Below are positions 29,857-40,897 of a DNA stretch of 64,000 bases, piece by piece (positions within the stretch are counted from its first letter, which is position 1; the number at the start of each line of letters is the position of its first letter). Location: contig JADIYN010000013.1 in assembly GCA_016705335.1 (NCBI GenBank), forward strand, positions 1 to 64,000. The letters run 5' to 3'. Below the pieces are notes generated by a model. It was not told the origin of the DNA. It did not search any database and saw nothing but the letters and a program-made list of their open reading frames with translations. Made by a program: the position numbers and the translations under genes. This stretch comes from Draconibacterium sp. GTDB taxonomy: Bacteria; Bacteroidota; Bacteroidia; Bacteroidales; Prolixibacteraceae.

Positions 29857-30765
29857 ATGATGGAATATAGTTTAACAAATTTGCGCGAACTGGAAGCTGA
29901 GGCAATTCACATAATACGTGAAGTTGCCGCTGAATTTGAAAATCCTGTAATGCTTTATTCTATTGGTAAAGATTCATCGGTGATGGTTCGCCTTGCAGAA
30001 AAAGCATTTTATCCGGGCAAAGTACCATTTCCGTTAATGCATATCGATTCGAAATGGAAATTTAAAGAGATGGTTGAATTCCGCGACAAGTATGCAAAAG
30101 AAAAAGGTTGGGATTTGATTGTCCATTACAACAAAGAAGGTTTTGAAAGCGGGATCGGTCCGTTTACACATGGCAGCAAAGTGCATACCGATGTAATGAA
30201 AACACAGGCTTTGCTTGCAGGGTTGAATAAATATAAGTTTGACGCTGCTTTTGGTGGCGCCCGCCGTGATGAAGAAAAATCGCGTGCAAAAGAACGCATT
30301 TTCTCGTTTCGCGATAAATTCCACCAGTGGGATCCCAAAAACCAACGCCCCGAATTATGGAATATTTATAATGCCCGCGTACAAAAAGGAGAATCAATCC
30401 GTGTTTTCCCGATTTCGAACTGGACTGAACTTGATATCTGGCAATACATACGTTTGGAAAACATTCCGATTGTACCACTTTACTATGCAAAAGAACGCCC
30501 TGTTGTTAATGTTGATGGCAACCTGATTATGGTTGATGATCACAGAATGCCCAAAGAAATAGCTGCCAGAGCCGAAATGAAAAAAGTAAGGTTCCGCACG
30601 CTGGGTTGTTACCCACTCACTGGTGCTATTGAATCGGAAGCTGAAACAATTGAGGAAATTGTAGAAGAAATGATGACTGTTACAGTTTCGGAACGCACTA
30701 CCCGTGTTATCGACTTTGACCAGGAAGGAAGCATGGAACAAAAGAAAAGGGAAGGGTATTTTTAG
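29857..30765 (+). CDS. cysD: Sulfate adenylyltransferase subunit 2
   Basis: 302 residues, the usual length. CysD is the catalytic ATP-pyrophosphatase subunit that makes adenosine 5'-phosphosulfate from sulfate and ATP. The PP-loop SIGKDSSVM is near residue 40, HIDSKWKFKEMVEFRD follows, then the conserved AFGGARRDEEKSRAKER, WTELDIWQYI and the C-terminal RFRTLGCYPLTGAI. ATG 29857 is followed immediately by a second ATG, and either may be used. It precedes cysNC by 71 bp, with which it forms the heterodimer. Confidence 0.95.
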   Translation: MMEYSLTNLRELEAEAIHIIREVAAEFENPVMLYSIGKDSSVMVRLAEKAFYPGKVPFPLMHIDSKWKFKEMVEFRDKYAKEKGWDLIVHYNKEGFESGIGPFTHGSKVHTDVMKTQALLAGLNKYKFDAAFGGARRDEEKSRAKERIFSFRDKFHQWDPKNQRPELWNIYNARVQKGESIRVFPISNWTELDIWQYIRLENIPIVPLYYAKERPVVNVDGNLIMVDDHRMPKEIAARAEMKKVRFRTLGCYPLTGAIESEAETIEEIVEEMMTVTVSERTTRVIDFDQEGSMEQKKREGYF

Positions 30766-30836
30766 GATAGCGCCCTCTAACTCCCCCGAAAGGGAGAATG
30801 AAGAATCAAATCAGTTAATAAATTCAATTTCGAAAA

Positions 30837-32840
30837 ATGTCAGCATCAAATAAAAATAAAGAAAATCTAAATCCAAATAAAAATACTTCCGTGAACGAAC
30901 CTTCACCCATTGGGGGAAATGAAGGGGACTCCGCTCTAGATATCAAAGCTTTCCTCGACCAGGATCAGAAAAAAGACTTACTTCGTTTATTAACCTGCGG
31001 ATCGGTTGACGATGGAAAATCAACTTTAATCGGAAGGTTGATGTTTGACAGCAAAATGTTATACGAAGACCAGCTTTCGGCATTGGAACGCGACAGTAAA
31101 AGAATTGGACATGCAGGAGAAGATATTGATTATGCATTGCTTTTGGATGGTTTGAAAGCCGAACGCGAACAGGGAATTACAATTGATGTTGCCTACCGTT
31201 ATTTTTCAACTGCCAAAAGAAAATTTATTATTGCCGACACGCCGGGGCACGAACAATATACCCGTAATATGGTAACGGGAGCTTCAACTGCTAATCTTGC
31301 AATTGTTTTAATTGACGCTCGTTACGGGGTAATAACACAAACCCGCCGGCACACATTTTTGGTATCCTTGCTTGGTATTAAACACGTTGTTGTAGCCATC
31401 AATAAAATGGATCTTATGGATTTCAGCCAGAAAGTTTATGACAAAATAAAAGCTGACTACGACTCATTTGTAACCCAACTGGATATCCCCGATGTTACTT
31501 TTATTCCTATTTCGGCATTAAAAGGCGATAATGTGGTTGAGCGTTCAGAAAGAATGCCCTGGTACAAAGGGCAATCACTGCTTCAATTTCTTGAAAACCT
31601 GCGAATTACAAGTGACAGGAATTTTACCGATATGCGATACCCCGTGCAGTTTGTTCTTCGCCCTGATATAAAATTCCGTGGTTTTTCGGCTGCCGTAGCA
31701 TCCGGGATCATTTCAAAAGGCGACGAAATCCTTGTTTTGCCTTCATTAAAAACTTCGAAAGTAAAATCGATTGTAACCTACGAAAAAGAGCTTGATTATG
31801 CTTTCCCGCCACAATCGGTTACGGTTACTTTGGAAGATGAAATTGATATTTCGCGTGGTGATATGCTTGTGCATCCCGACAATCAACCCCGCATAGAACG
31901 ACAGTTTGAAGCAATGTTGGTTTGGATGGATGTAACACCAATGAACCTCACTACCCAATTTTACATCAAGCACACAAGCAATACAACCAAAGCCCGTATT
32001 GACCAGGTTAAATACAAAGTGGATGTAAATTCGCTCGAAAAACAGCTGATTGAACATCTTAACCTCAACGAAATTGGCCGCGTTGTTATTACTACTTCAA
32101 AACCATTGTTTTTCGATCCGTACAAAAAAAACAGGCAAACCGGTTCGTTCATTTTAATCGACCCGATTACACACAATACCAGTGCGGTTGGAATGATTAT
32201 CGACAGGTTGGATGGTAAAAGCCTTTCGTCGAGAATTACGGATGTTGACAAAGAAAAAATAGCGCTTGGAAAATCGCTGATTCAACGCGACCAATATCAG
32301 GGCAAATACAATCAAAAAGGCGAGACTATCTGGATTTCAGGGTTACATGGATCAGGTAAAAACGAACTTGCTTTTAGTCTTGAAAAACGACTCTTCGAAA
32401 ATGGTGCAATTGCTGTTATGATTGATGGAAGTTCGGTTCGCTCAGGTTTAAACCGTGAACTCGATTTTACACCTGCCGACCGCGCTGAAAATTTGCGCCG
32501 GGTTGCACATATCTGTAAACTACTTAACGACCAGGGAATTATCGTAATCTGTTCTTTTATTTCGCGCAATAATTCGTTGCGTGATCAAATTGCAGAAATC
32601 ATTGGCAAAGACAAGTTTCATCTTTTTTATATGGATGCGACACTCGAATATTGCAAAAACAACAAACCTGAGTTGTACGATTTAATTGAAGAAGGAAAAA
32701 CCAAAAACCTGCCGGGAATTGATTTGGAATATGAAATACCTGCAAATGCAAAAATAAATTTCAAACCCGAAGAAAATGAACTGAATATTGACAAAGTGCT
32801 TGATTATTTGGCTGCCAATAAAATTTTTCCGCATCATTAA
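30837..32840 (+). CDS. cysNC: Fused sulfate adenylyltransferase subunit 1 / APS kinase
   Basis: 667 residues. The N-terminal CysN GTPase has G1 GSVDDGKST (55-63), G3 DTPGHEQYTRNM, G4 NKMD, then two EF-Tu-like barrels to about residue 470. The C-terminal APS kinase domain starts near residue 490. It is unusual: the Walker A is GLHGSGKNEL, with asparagine where Ser/Thr normally binds Mg-ATP, DGDNVRxGLN is replaced by DGSSVRSGLN, and the loop that is usually ISPYRxxR reads FISRNNSLRD. It still keeps ADRAENLRRVAHI. Whether this domain makes PAPS is therefore open. The first 40 residues are a low-complexity Asn/Lys leader. Confidence 0.93.
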   Translation: MSASNKNKENLNPNKNTSVNEPSPIGGNEGDSALDIKAFLDQDQKKDLLRLLTCGSVDDGKSTLIGRLMFDSKMLYEDQLSALERDSKRIGHAGEDIDYALLLDGLKAEREQGITIDVAYRYFSTAKRKFIIADTPGHEQYTRNMVTGASTANLAIVLIDARYGVITQTRRHTFLVSLLGIKHVVVAINKMDLMDFSQKVYDKIKADYDSFVTQLDIPDVTFIPISALKGDNVVERSERMPWYKGQSLLQFLENLRITSDRNFTDMRYPVQFVLRPDIKFRGFSAAVASGIISKGDEILVLPSLKTSKVKSIVTYEKELDYAFPPQSVTVTLEDEIDISRGDMLVHPDNQPRIERQFEAMLVWMDVTPMNLTTQFYIKHTSNTTKARIDQVKYKVDVNSLEKQLIEHLNLNEIGRVVITTSKPLFFDPYKKNRQTGSFILIDPITHNTSAVGMIIDRLDGKSLSSRITDVDKEKIALGKSLIQRDQYQGKYNQKGETIWISGLHGSGKNELAFSLEKRLFENGAIAVMIDGSSVRSGLNRELDFTPADRAENLRRVAHICKLLNDQGIIVICSFISRNNSLRDQIAEIIGKDKFHLFYMDATLEYCKNNKPELYDLIEEGKTKNLPGIDLEYEIPANAKINFKPEENELNIDKVLDYLAANKIFPHH

Positions 32841-32865
32841 TCAGAAAGAAAAACGATAAACAAGA

Positions 32866-33807
32866 TCATTTTATATTTCTGGAGCCTATATATTCAGTTG
32901 CTACAACAACGTCATCAAACCACATGGTTACATTCGAAGATATATTTTGATTATCTGTGTATAAACCAAAACCAACGCGGTTTGGTTTGAGGTTTTCAAT
33001 TTCACGGAAACGTAGATTTGGAAAATCGCCCATGAGTTTTCCATCAATCCAAAATGCTATTCTTCCATCACGTTTACCTGGTGTATTGGCCTGAACCATT
33101 ATTTCGTAACAATACCATCGGTTTAACTCAGGAATAAAATCAGGCCGCGGTATAAATTGTTCTCCAAACAAACTCCTTCCTCCGGGCAAAACATTCCCTG
33201 AAGGAAAAAAGTGATCGCCCCACTGGTGTCCCTGATCGATATGATAGCAGTAAAAAGCAACATTCCCCGGCGATTTGGTTTTTGTATCAGGTCGCCACGT
33301 ATCCAGAACAACTGTGTAAAGATTCGACCCATTTGGATAAACTCCGGCATAACTTTCATGAAGTTCACCGGGTAGTCTTGCACAAATACTCCCGGCATTG
33401 TGAGTTGCTCCATGATATAAATCAGCATCGGGTGCATATTTTGCATAGTAACGAAAAAACAGACAATCGTAGCCGGGTTCCAGAAATTTACGGATTCCAA
33501 TGCTGCTGGGAATATTATTGGGGCGAATCATTTCTGCATGATATGAATTCATTCCGCTATGAGCTTTTTCTGCTGACTGCAAAATCTTTCCTGTACCAGC
33601 ATTTGCCCATTCCTGATCCCATTTTTCAAGTGTTAAACTGTTTTCAAAATTATCAGAAAACACACAGGCTGAGTCATTTTCAATTCCCAAATCGCCCGGA
33701 TACTGAGCAGAAAGTCCGAATCCCTCAGGTAATGACTTGTATTGCTGACCATTTAAATTCAGAAAAATGGTTAACGCAAACAGAAAAAATACTGACCTTT
33801 TATGCAT
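32866..33807 (-). CDS. Secreted polysaccharide-lyase-like jelly-roll protein
   Basis: 313 residues from ATG 33807 (MHKRSVFFLFALTIFL), a start chosen because it gives a standard signal peptide and lies just clear of the RNase P RNA gene. The mature part is one concanavalin-like fold: SDNFENSLTLEKWDQEW, CLFFRYYAKYAPD, RWYCYEIMVQANTPGKRDGRIAFWIDG, MWFDDVVVATEYIG. This layout recurs in PL14/LamG-like proteins that bind or cleave polyuronates. No definite catalytic residue is assigned. Intact. Confidence 0.7.
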   Translation of the reverse strand: MHKRSVFFLFALTIFLNLNGQQYKSLPEGFGLSAQYPGDLGIENDSACVFSDNFENSLTLEKWDQEWANAGTGKILQSAEKAHSGMNSYHAEMIRPNNIPSSIGIRKFLEPGYDCLFFRYYAKYAPDADLYHGATHNAGSICARLPGELHESYAGVYPNGSNLYTVVLDTWRPDTKTKSPGNVAFYCYHIDQGHQWGDHFFPSGNVLPGGRSLFGEQFIPRPDFIPELNRWYCYEIMVQANTPGKRDGRIAFWIDGKLMGDFPNLRFREIENLKPNRVGFGLYTDNQNISSNVTMWFDDVVVATEYIGSRNIK

Positions 33808-33836
33808 TGAATAAAAGAATTTTAAAAGAAAAAAAT

Positions 33837-34240
33837 GGCAGGCCTGTAAGCCGGGTTCTGTATCCCGATTAATCGGGACCTTTATCATTTATCTTGCCAC
33901 GACATCACTGCCGTGGTCCTGCAGCCTACCCCTCCTGACTTCCTTGTGCGAAGAGAAACAAGGCGGACAACCTTGCTGTACCGCAACAGCGGCCACCAAT
34001 CAGGATATACATGGCTTTGCAACTCGTGAGGCGTACGGCTCCCGATGTTGCCATCGGGACCGGTGCGCTTTTACCGCACCTTTTCACCCGTTCCCCAAAA
34101 TGATACATCAAATTGAGGTGGTTATTTTCTGTTACACTACTATCCTCTTTCAAAGATCTTCCCGTTAAGAAGCACGGTGTCCTGCGTTGCCCGGACTTTC
34201 CTCTCCCGATAAATCGGGAACGATAAAGCGGCCTGCCGGT
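33837..34240 (-). ncRNA. rnpB: RNase P RNA, bacterial class A
   Basis: Catalytic RNA of the tRNA 5'-processing ribozyme, about 400 nt on the minus strand. Universal blocks are present: GAGGAAAGTCCGGGC near the 5' end (complement of 34189-34203), the GGTGAAAAGGTGCGGTAA / GCGCACC stem, and ACAGAACCCGGCTTACAGGCC at the 3' end (complement of 33841-33861), with GGCAGGCC/GGCCTGCC closing P1. Three helices are capped by CCCGAT/ATCGGG arms (33863-33878, 34040-34059, 34204-34219). Ends are approximate. Confidence 0.95.
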
Positions 34241-34241
34241 G

Positions 34242-34249
34242 CAAAAGTA
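34242..34249 (-). promoter_or_regulatory. Promoter -7 element of rnpB
   Basis: TACTTTTG on the minus strand, 2-5 bases before the RNA 5' end. It is identical to the element before tRNA-Lys. Confidence 0.65.
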
Positions 34250-34380
34250 GCAAAATAGTTTCGGGTTACAGGTTACAGTCATAGACAGGATTAAAGTTTA
34301 AGGTTGAAAGTTGAAAATTGGAAATTTGGTTCATTCCAATATATCTAAACTGTTTTTCAAAGTATTAAAATTTAAAAGAC

Positions 34381-35525
34381 TTAGTATTTTTGTAGTAAGG
34401 CTAACAACTTTCTGTCTAATTTATGGCCATTCCAGTCCTCATAATCAACATCTTTTCTCTGTGAATCAAGTATTCCGAAAGTTCCTTTAAATTCCCATAA
34501 TGCATATCCAATTCCATGAGCTGAAAGCACACTTAAAACATCTTCAAACCATGCCAAAAATACTTTGTGAGGTGTTTCGCTCCAGCAACCGCACTCACCG
34601 CAATGCACACCAACTCCATTGTTAACTGCTTCAATCCAGGGTTTGTAAAAATCTTCCAGGCTTTTACGGTTAAACTCACGTCCGTCAATTTTTCCCGGCC
34701 AAACAGGTTCAGGTGCATCATCAGGGTTTTAAAAACCCACGGAGCACGGTAATGCGAAATGTAATGCGGAAAATATCCCCGGCAACTTTGCCCGATTTCA
34801 AGATCGAATATTTCAGGAATAACATCGCTGCCAACATTGTTCCCATCAGCAATTACCATGTGTTTTGGATTGTATGAACGAATAGAATCCATCGATTTTT
34901 TAGCCACTTCGCGATACAATTCTCCCGGAATCGGTCCACGTTTTGATTGCTGTTCGTTCATATCTTCGCGGGTGCAGGGTTCGTTTACCAAATCGAAACT
35001 GATTTGCTTTGGCGTTTTCGTAGCAAATCGTTTTGCCCACATTCCCCAGTGAAAATAAAAAGCATCCTGCGCGGCTTTGTCTTCCCACAAATTGTAGGGT
35101 TCGTTAAAACCTGCATTTACGCAAAATCCCGGCGCACGGTGCAAATTCAAACTCACGTGTAAACCATGTTTATTCGCCTTTTCAACAATATCTTCAACTT
35201 TGTCAACAGCAGCCTCATCAATTTTATACACGTCATCGGGCGAAATATCTTTCGAGCGGTCGATGTTTAGGTAATGCGGATAAGCCATTGGAAAACGCAC
35301 AAAATCGAAACCCCAGTCGGCCATCCATTTAAAATCGTCTTCGGTTGTTGCTCCCCTGCCCCTTCCATCCGGATTTGGTGAAAAGTAATCGAGAAGGTTG
35401 AATCCCTTCCAACGTGGTAATTTGTTTTGATTTGCCTGCAAGTTACCTGACCATGCAAGATTTCCGGATAATCCGACACCGGCTGTTACAAGCCCTGTGG
35501 TTTTAATAAAATTTCGACGTTCCGT
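34381..35525 (-). CDS. GH5 cellulase-like hydrolase, one frameshift, no ATG
   Basis: About 380 residues. A twin-arginine-type leader (ERRNFIKTTGLVTAGVGL) precedes the barrel: KGFNLLDYF, WGFDFVRFPMAYPHYL, SLNLHRAPGF, the acid/base glutamate in FDLVNEPC, MVIADGNN, and after the break near 34735 (KNPDDAPEPVWPGKIDG) HCGECGCW with a probable nucleophile glutamate and GIGYALWEFKG. It probably cleaves beta-glucan or beta-mannan. Between the preceding stop (TAA) and the RR motif the only start-like codons are ATT and ACG (35525), so either the ATG is mis-sequenced or an unusual start is used. Confidence 0.83.
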
Positions 35526-35713
35526 AATTTAGTTTATTTGGTTTGAAGCAAAGTTATAATTTGAGATTGAATCAGCAACCCTGAAATTCATGTTCATTCT
35601 TCAATTTTATAGTTGAAAAATTAAGTAAAAACTAAATTGAGCCTGATTTCAAAAACAGTGTTTTAAAAACATTAATTAAACCCGAAGTGTTTTATTGACA
35701 TTAAAATTTGACT

Positions 35714-36544
35714 ATGGAATCAGCAATAAAGAATATATCCCAAAACTTTTCCAATACTGAAAAAATGCCGGTTTTGTTTCTTGGACATGGCAGCCCTATG
35801 AATGCAATCGAGGAAAATGAGTTCGTTACCGGATTCAGAAACATTGGAAAAACCATTCCAAAACCAAAAGCAGTTTTGTGTATTTCGGCACACTGGGAAA
35901 CTATTGGCACTAAAATAACTGCTATGCAAAATCCCAAAACAATTCATGATTTCGGGGGTTTTCCAAAAGCTCTGTTTGATGTTCAGTATCCCGCACCCGG
36001 AAAACCTGAACTTGCCAAAGAAATAGTGGAAAATGTACAAAAAACTGAAGTCATTCCCGACCAGTCCTGGGGACTTGATCATGGAGCGTGGAGCGTTATA
36101 AAACACCTGTATCCCCAAGCCGATGTTCCGGTGCTGGAATTAAGTATCGATTACACAAAACCGCCGGAGTATCATTATGAACTGGCAAGCGAACTGGCCT
36201 GGTTGCGGAATAAAGGAGTGCTGATAATCGGAAGTGGAAACATGGTTCATAACCTGGGTTTGATTGCCTGGGACAAAATGAATGTGGATAATTACGGTTA
36301 TGACTGGGCAATTGAAGCAAGCACAAAAATGAAAAATTTAATTCTGAATGGCGATCACAAATCACTTGTTAAATACGATTTACTGGGAAACGCCTTTAAA
36401 TATGCTATTCCAACTCCTGAACATTATCTTCCTTTGATTTACACGCTTGCACTTAAAAATGAAAATGAGAAAATCACCATCTTTAACGATAAGGCAATGG
36501 CAGGCTCGTTAACTATGACATCGATAAAAATTGAAAGCATATAA
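35714..36544 (+). CDS. ygiD: DODA-type extradiol dioxygenase family protein
   Basis: 276 residues from ATG 35714 (two codons after a TTG). LigB superfamily, 4,5-DOPA dioxygenase group. The metal-site histidines are seen in FLGHGSPMNA, ISAHWE, WGLDHGAWSV and GSGNMVHNLG, and the C-terminal PEHYLPLIY is typical. In Escherichia coli YgiD opens the ring of L-DOPA; the physiological substrate here is unknown. Intact, 40 bp upstream of the Nramp gene, perhaps cotranscribed with it. Confidence 0.88.
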   Translation: MESAIKNISQNFSNTEKMPVLFLGHGSPMNAIEENEFVTGFRNIGKTIPKPKAVLCISAHWETIGTKITAMQNPKTIHDFGGFPKALFDVQYPAPGKPELAKEIVENVQKTEVIPDQSWGLDHGAWSVIKHLYPQADVPVLELSIDYTKPPEYHYELASELAWLRNKGVLIIGSGNMVHNLGLIAWDKMNVDNYGYDWAIEASTKMKNLILNGDHKSLVKYDLLGNAFKYAIPTPEHYLPLIYTLALKNENEKITIFNDKAMAGSLTMTSIKIESI

Positions 36545-36584
36545 AAAACTTAGCAACCTAAAATATAATATTTGAAGCTTCCCG

Positions 36585-37860
36585 ATGTTCAAAATATTCA
36601 AAAACATTGATGATAAGAACTACAAGCCAAAATATGGAGGCCTGGATATTTTCAAATTTATTGGTCCCGGACTATTGGTAACTGTTGGTTTTATCGATCC
36701 CGGTAACTGGGCTTCAAACCTTGCAGCAGGCGCCGATTATGGTTACAGCCTTTTGTGGATGGTAACGCTTTCAACAATTATGCTGATAATTTTGCAACAC
36801 AACGTTGCCCATTTGGGAATTGCAACCGGATTGTGCCTTTCAGAAGCAGCGGCAATTCACATCAAACCGCGTTATTCAAGATTACTGATTTCATCGGCAA
36901 TGCTGGCGTCCATATCAACTTCACTGGCCGAAATTCTTGGCGGTGCAATCGCCTTGCATATGCTTTTCGAAATACCAGTAAGGGCGGGCGCAATTTTGGT
37001 TACAGTATTTGTAGTGATCATGTTATACACAAATTCATACCGGATTATCGAAAAATGGATAATTGCCTTTGTTTCTGTAATCGGCTTGTCGTTTTTATAT
37101 GAACTTTCACTTGTAAATATAGACTGGAACAGTGCGGTTTCAGGCTGGGTCACACCTTCATTCCCAAAAGGTTCGATGGTAGTGATCATGAGTGTTTTGG
37201 GCGCTGTGGTAATGCCACACAATTTATTCCTTCATTCCGAAATTATCCAAAGCCGGCAGTGGAACCGCGAAAACGATAAAATCATTAAAAAGCAATTGAA
37301 TTATGAATTTTTAGATACGTTGCTTTCTATGGTTATCGGCTGGGCAATAAACAGCGCGATGATACTTTTGGCGGCTGCTACTTTCTTCAAAACTAAAACT
37401 CCGGTTTCGGAGCTGCAGCAAGCCAACCAATTGCTTGCCCCGCTTCTTGGAAATCATGCAGCAATGGTTTTTGCAGTTGCACTTTTGTTCTCGGGTATTG
37501 CTTCAACCATCACATCAGGTATGGCGGCCGGCAGCATATTTGCCGGAATGTACAAAGAACCTTATGACATAAAAGATAACCACTCCAGTCTGGGTGTTGC
37601 CATTTCACTTATTATTGCTTTGGCAATTATCTTTCTGATTTCGAACCCTTTTATGGGATTAATTTATTCGCAGATGCTTTTAAGTATCCAGCTTCCGTTT
37701 ACCATTTTTATGCAGGTTTATTTAACCTCATCTTTTAAAGTAATGGAAATACAAAAATTCAACTTTTTCAAAAATCCTGCTTTACCTGCTTGGAATTATT
37801 GTTACCGGGTTGAATGTTTTTCTTTTTATCAGTTTGATTTTTGAAACCGCATTAACTTGA
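36585..37860 (+). CDS. Nramp family divalent metal transporter, late frameshift
   Basis: Proton-coupled Mn/Fe-type transporter with about 11 helices. The metal-binding TM1 signature is FIDPGNWASN and the TM6 signature is VMPHNLFLHS, both intact. A charged middle loop (WNRENDKIIKKQ) and the conserved FSGIASTITSGMAAGS follow. The frame shifts near 37780: LLGIIVTGLNVFLFISLIFE in the next frame supplies the last helix, ending at TGA 37858-37860. Rebuilt length is about 425 residues, as in relatives. Confidence 0.88.
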
Positions 37861-38110
37861 AATCTGATATACCAAAATTAACTTCCAAACCCAAAAATAT
37901 AATAGCTTAAAAGTGTCGGAATTATTTTTATTAATAAGATAAAAAGGTAAAACAATTTGTTACTACTAGCTTTTTTTTTAAATACCTTTACTTCTTTAAA
38001 ACCGCATGGTATTTTAAATTTAAGTTTTATACATAAGAAAGATTTAAACTCTAAATACTACTAATACCAAGGAAAATTCCTGTCTTGTGAAATTTTAAAA
38101 ATAAATTAAA
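37861..38110. other. AT-rich spacer
   Basis: 250 bases with no gene. A homopolymer T-run (37972-37979) could end the Nramp transcript. No further structure is recognised. Confidence 0.5.
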
Positions 38111-40895
38111 ATGGTGAAAATAAATTTGCTTTTTATGCTTTTGCTTGCAACTTTATCAAGTTTTTCACAGCTTACAGTTATTGAAAATTATTTCGATGGA
38201 CAAGGTGGAATTGAGGGGCTTGAATCTCCAACTGACATGGAAATTGACTCCAGCGGAAATATGTACATTGTTGGCAATTCGTCGTACCTTCATTTATTTA
38301 TGCACGAAAATGCTGAATATGCAAATTTTGTTGAGTTGCAAAATGCTACAATAAATCATGAGATATTTACGAGAAAGGAAGGGCAAGATCGTTTAATGCA
38401 TCTAAAAACAATTGAAAATAACACTGATTTGGAATTGGGGTACGCTGTATTCACGGATCTATCAATTTCACAAGATGGAAAAAATCTTTATCTGGCAAGG
38501 GAAGTTGCAAATTTGCAAAATTCTTTAATGGTTTTTTCTATCGATTCGCTTTCAGGAGATATCACTCTTAGGAATAAAATAACGGACGTACAGAATATAA
38601 ATAACATTATTTGCAATAATCAATTTGTTTATACCACTTCACGCGGAGATTCAGAAAATTCGATTCGAGTATATCAAAGAACAAATGACAACAACATAGT
38701 ATTAGTTCAGAAAATAAATGCTGCCGACAGCATTTCACAAATAAAAAGTATTACACTGTCGGCCGATAATCGATTTTATATGTTTCGGACCAAAAATTCG
38801 AGTGATGGTATTTGAAGGACAAACGGATGGAAAATTAGTTTTGATTGATAAAATCATGATTGCGGATTTTTACAGTCCATTCTGGAACGAAAGCATTTTA
38901 CTGGCAAGCCCCGACAATCAAAATCTTTACTTTACTGATTTCATGGGCGTAATAGTTTTCAAAAGAGATATTGCAACAGGAAAACTAACACACATTCAAA
39001 CAATTCAGGGTGATTCCGATTTCAAAATGTTTTACAATATCACAGCTATTAAGATTTCGCAAGATGGAGCGAAAATTTTCGTAGTGAGCAGATCTAATGA
39101 TTCGATAGTTTTATTTGATCGGGATAAAACAACCGGGAAGATTTCATTTTCAGGAAAGATATTAAATGAACAAAAGAAAATACGGGGATTAGTTGATATT
39201 GTTGATATTCAAATATCAAAAAACGACAAATTCCTTTATACTCTGGGAGAATCAGGAACAAATACAATTGGATTATACAAACGGTTAAACACAGGAAAAC
39301 TTGAATTCGACAGGAACATAACCTGGTATGAACTTGGGCCTGAAATTGGAGCCGTCAAAGATTTTCAACTTAGTCCTGATAACAAAAGCATGTATATTTC
39401 TTCGACCAATATGTATGGAATTCGGATTATGAACAGGGATAACAACTACTGGTGATTTGTCATTTTATAAATCATACACAATTGAGGGAACAGGTTTGTC
39501 CGATGAAATTATTTCTGGAATTTGTTATTCCCAATGACGGTAAAGATTTATATGCCGCCACATTCAACAATCTCGTTCATTACAAAATTGACCAACAGAA
39601 ATCTGATTTGCAATTCGTTGAATCAATTACTTCCGATGGAAATACTGGGAACGGGCTTCCAGGGTTCAAGAAAATTATTGCCAGTAATGACAATAAAAAT
39701 ATATATGTTTTCTCAAGTTCAATGTTTACTACCAGTGGGATTTCGGTTTACAAAAGAGATAACGATGGAAATCTTGAACTTGTTGAAAAGCTATTAAATA
39801 CCGATTATCCGTTTATGGTTGAAAGCCCGTTTTCGCTGGCCCTCAGTCCCGATGACAAATATTTGTATGCAGCCGGCACTTCTATACTTTTTTAAAAGAA
39901 ACTTAGAAACGGGTAAACTGAATTTTGAGTTTGAAATAAAATATGAAGAATTAGATTTGGGAAATCTGTACAGGATTAGCAACATTACAATTAACCGCGA
40001 CGGTAAATATTTACTTGCAGTTTCCAATGAAAATAAGATTGCCCTTTCATTTTATCGCTCAGTTACAAACGGAAAATTAAAACTGAAACAGACAACTCAT
40101 TCAGCACAGATAATAATTATTCAAACGGCGACCCGTTTCTGTGTTTTCCAACGACATGAAAACGGCCTACATCGCTTCGCCTTATGATGGAACTTTGTGT
40201 GTCTATGAAGCGAGTATCCCACTTTCTTTAAATAAAATCACCGATTTTTGCAAAGGGGACACAGCAACGATTTCTGTTGACGAAGGATACAATTATCTTT
40301 GGTCTGATGGGAGTACACAAAATTTCATGACAACTACAACTCCCGGAGAACACACAGTTCAAGTTACAGATGATACAGGAAGAAAAGGTGCCGACACAAC
40401 AAGCGTTGTATTTCATGACCCACCTGAATTCATGCTTCTTAAAGAAGAATGGAATTCAAACGACAATACCTCATTGATTAATGCTTTTAGTTACGATTAT
40501 ACATCTCCGTTTACCTATTTATGGAATGATGGTTCAACCTCACAATCTATCATTGTCAGCAATCCCGATTCTCTAAATCCTAAAAAGGAATTTTCTGTCA
40601 CTGTAACCGACAAATATGGTTGTTACAATTCAGAAAGCATAAGTTTAATTTACACCGCTTTACACGATGACTACCTTAAAAATGATGACGGGATATCTAT
40701 TTTCCCAAATCCATTTAACGAAAATATTCATTTTGATATTCAAAAGCCTAATTATGGTAATTTAAAGGTCCGTGTAAGTAATTTGGAGGAAAAGAATTGT
40801 TGAAGTTTAATTTGAACGGTACAAAAAACAGCAGTTTAAACTTAAGCTCATTGCTACCTGGAATATACCACATAGAGTATAATGTTTTAATATGA
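38111..40895 (+). CDS. Secreted beta-propeller protein with probable T9SS tail, about five frameshifts
   Basis: About 925 residues after rejoining. The signal peptide ends SSFSQ. The body repeats blades of the form ISQDGKNLYLAR..., LSPDNKSMYISS, ISKNDKFLYTLGESGTNTIGLYKR, LSPDDKYLYAAG, matching lactonase/YncE-type seven-bladed propellers. Then come an Ig-like part (YLWSDGST, VQVTDDTGRKG) and a type A sorting domain (SIFPNPFNENIHFDIQ, SSLLPGIYHIEYNVLI). Frames break near 38800, 39450, 39880, 40140 and 40795. It probably binds glycans or proteins at the cell surface. An IS lies immediately beyond its stop codon. Confidence 0.75.
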
Positions 40896-40897
40896 CA

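Noticed and set aside
30034..30345. Overlapping minus-strand frames within cysD
   Set aside because: Antisense shadows of a strongly conserved gene.
33926..34282. Open frame of 118 codons on the minus strand and two overlapping plus-strand frames
   Set aside because: They lie inside the RNase P RNA, whose conserved blocks explain the sequence.
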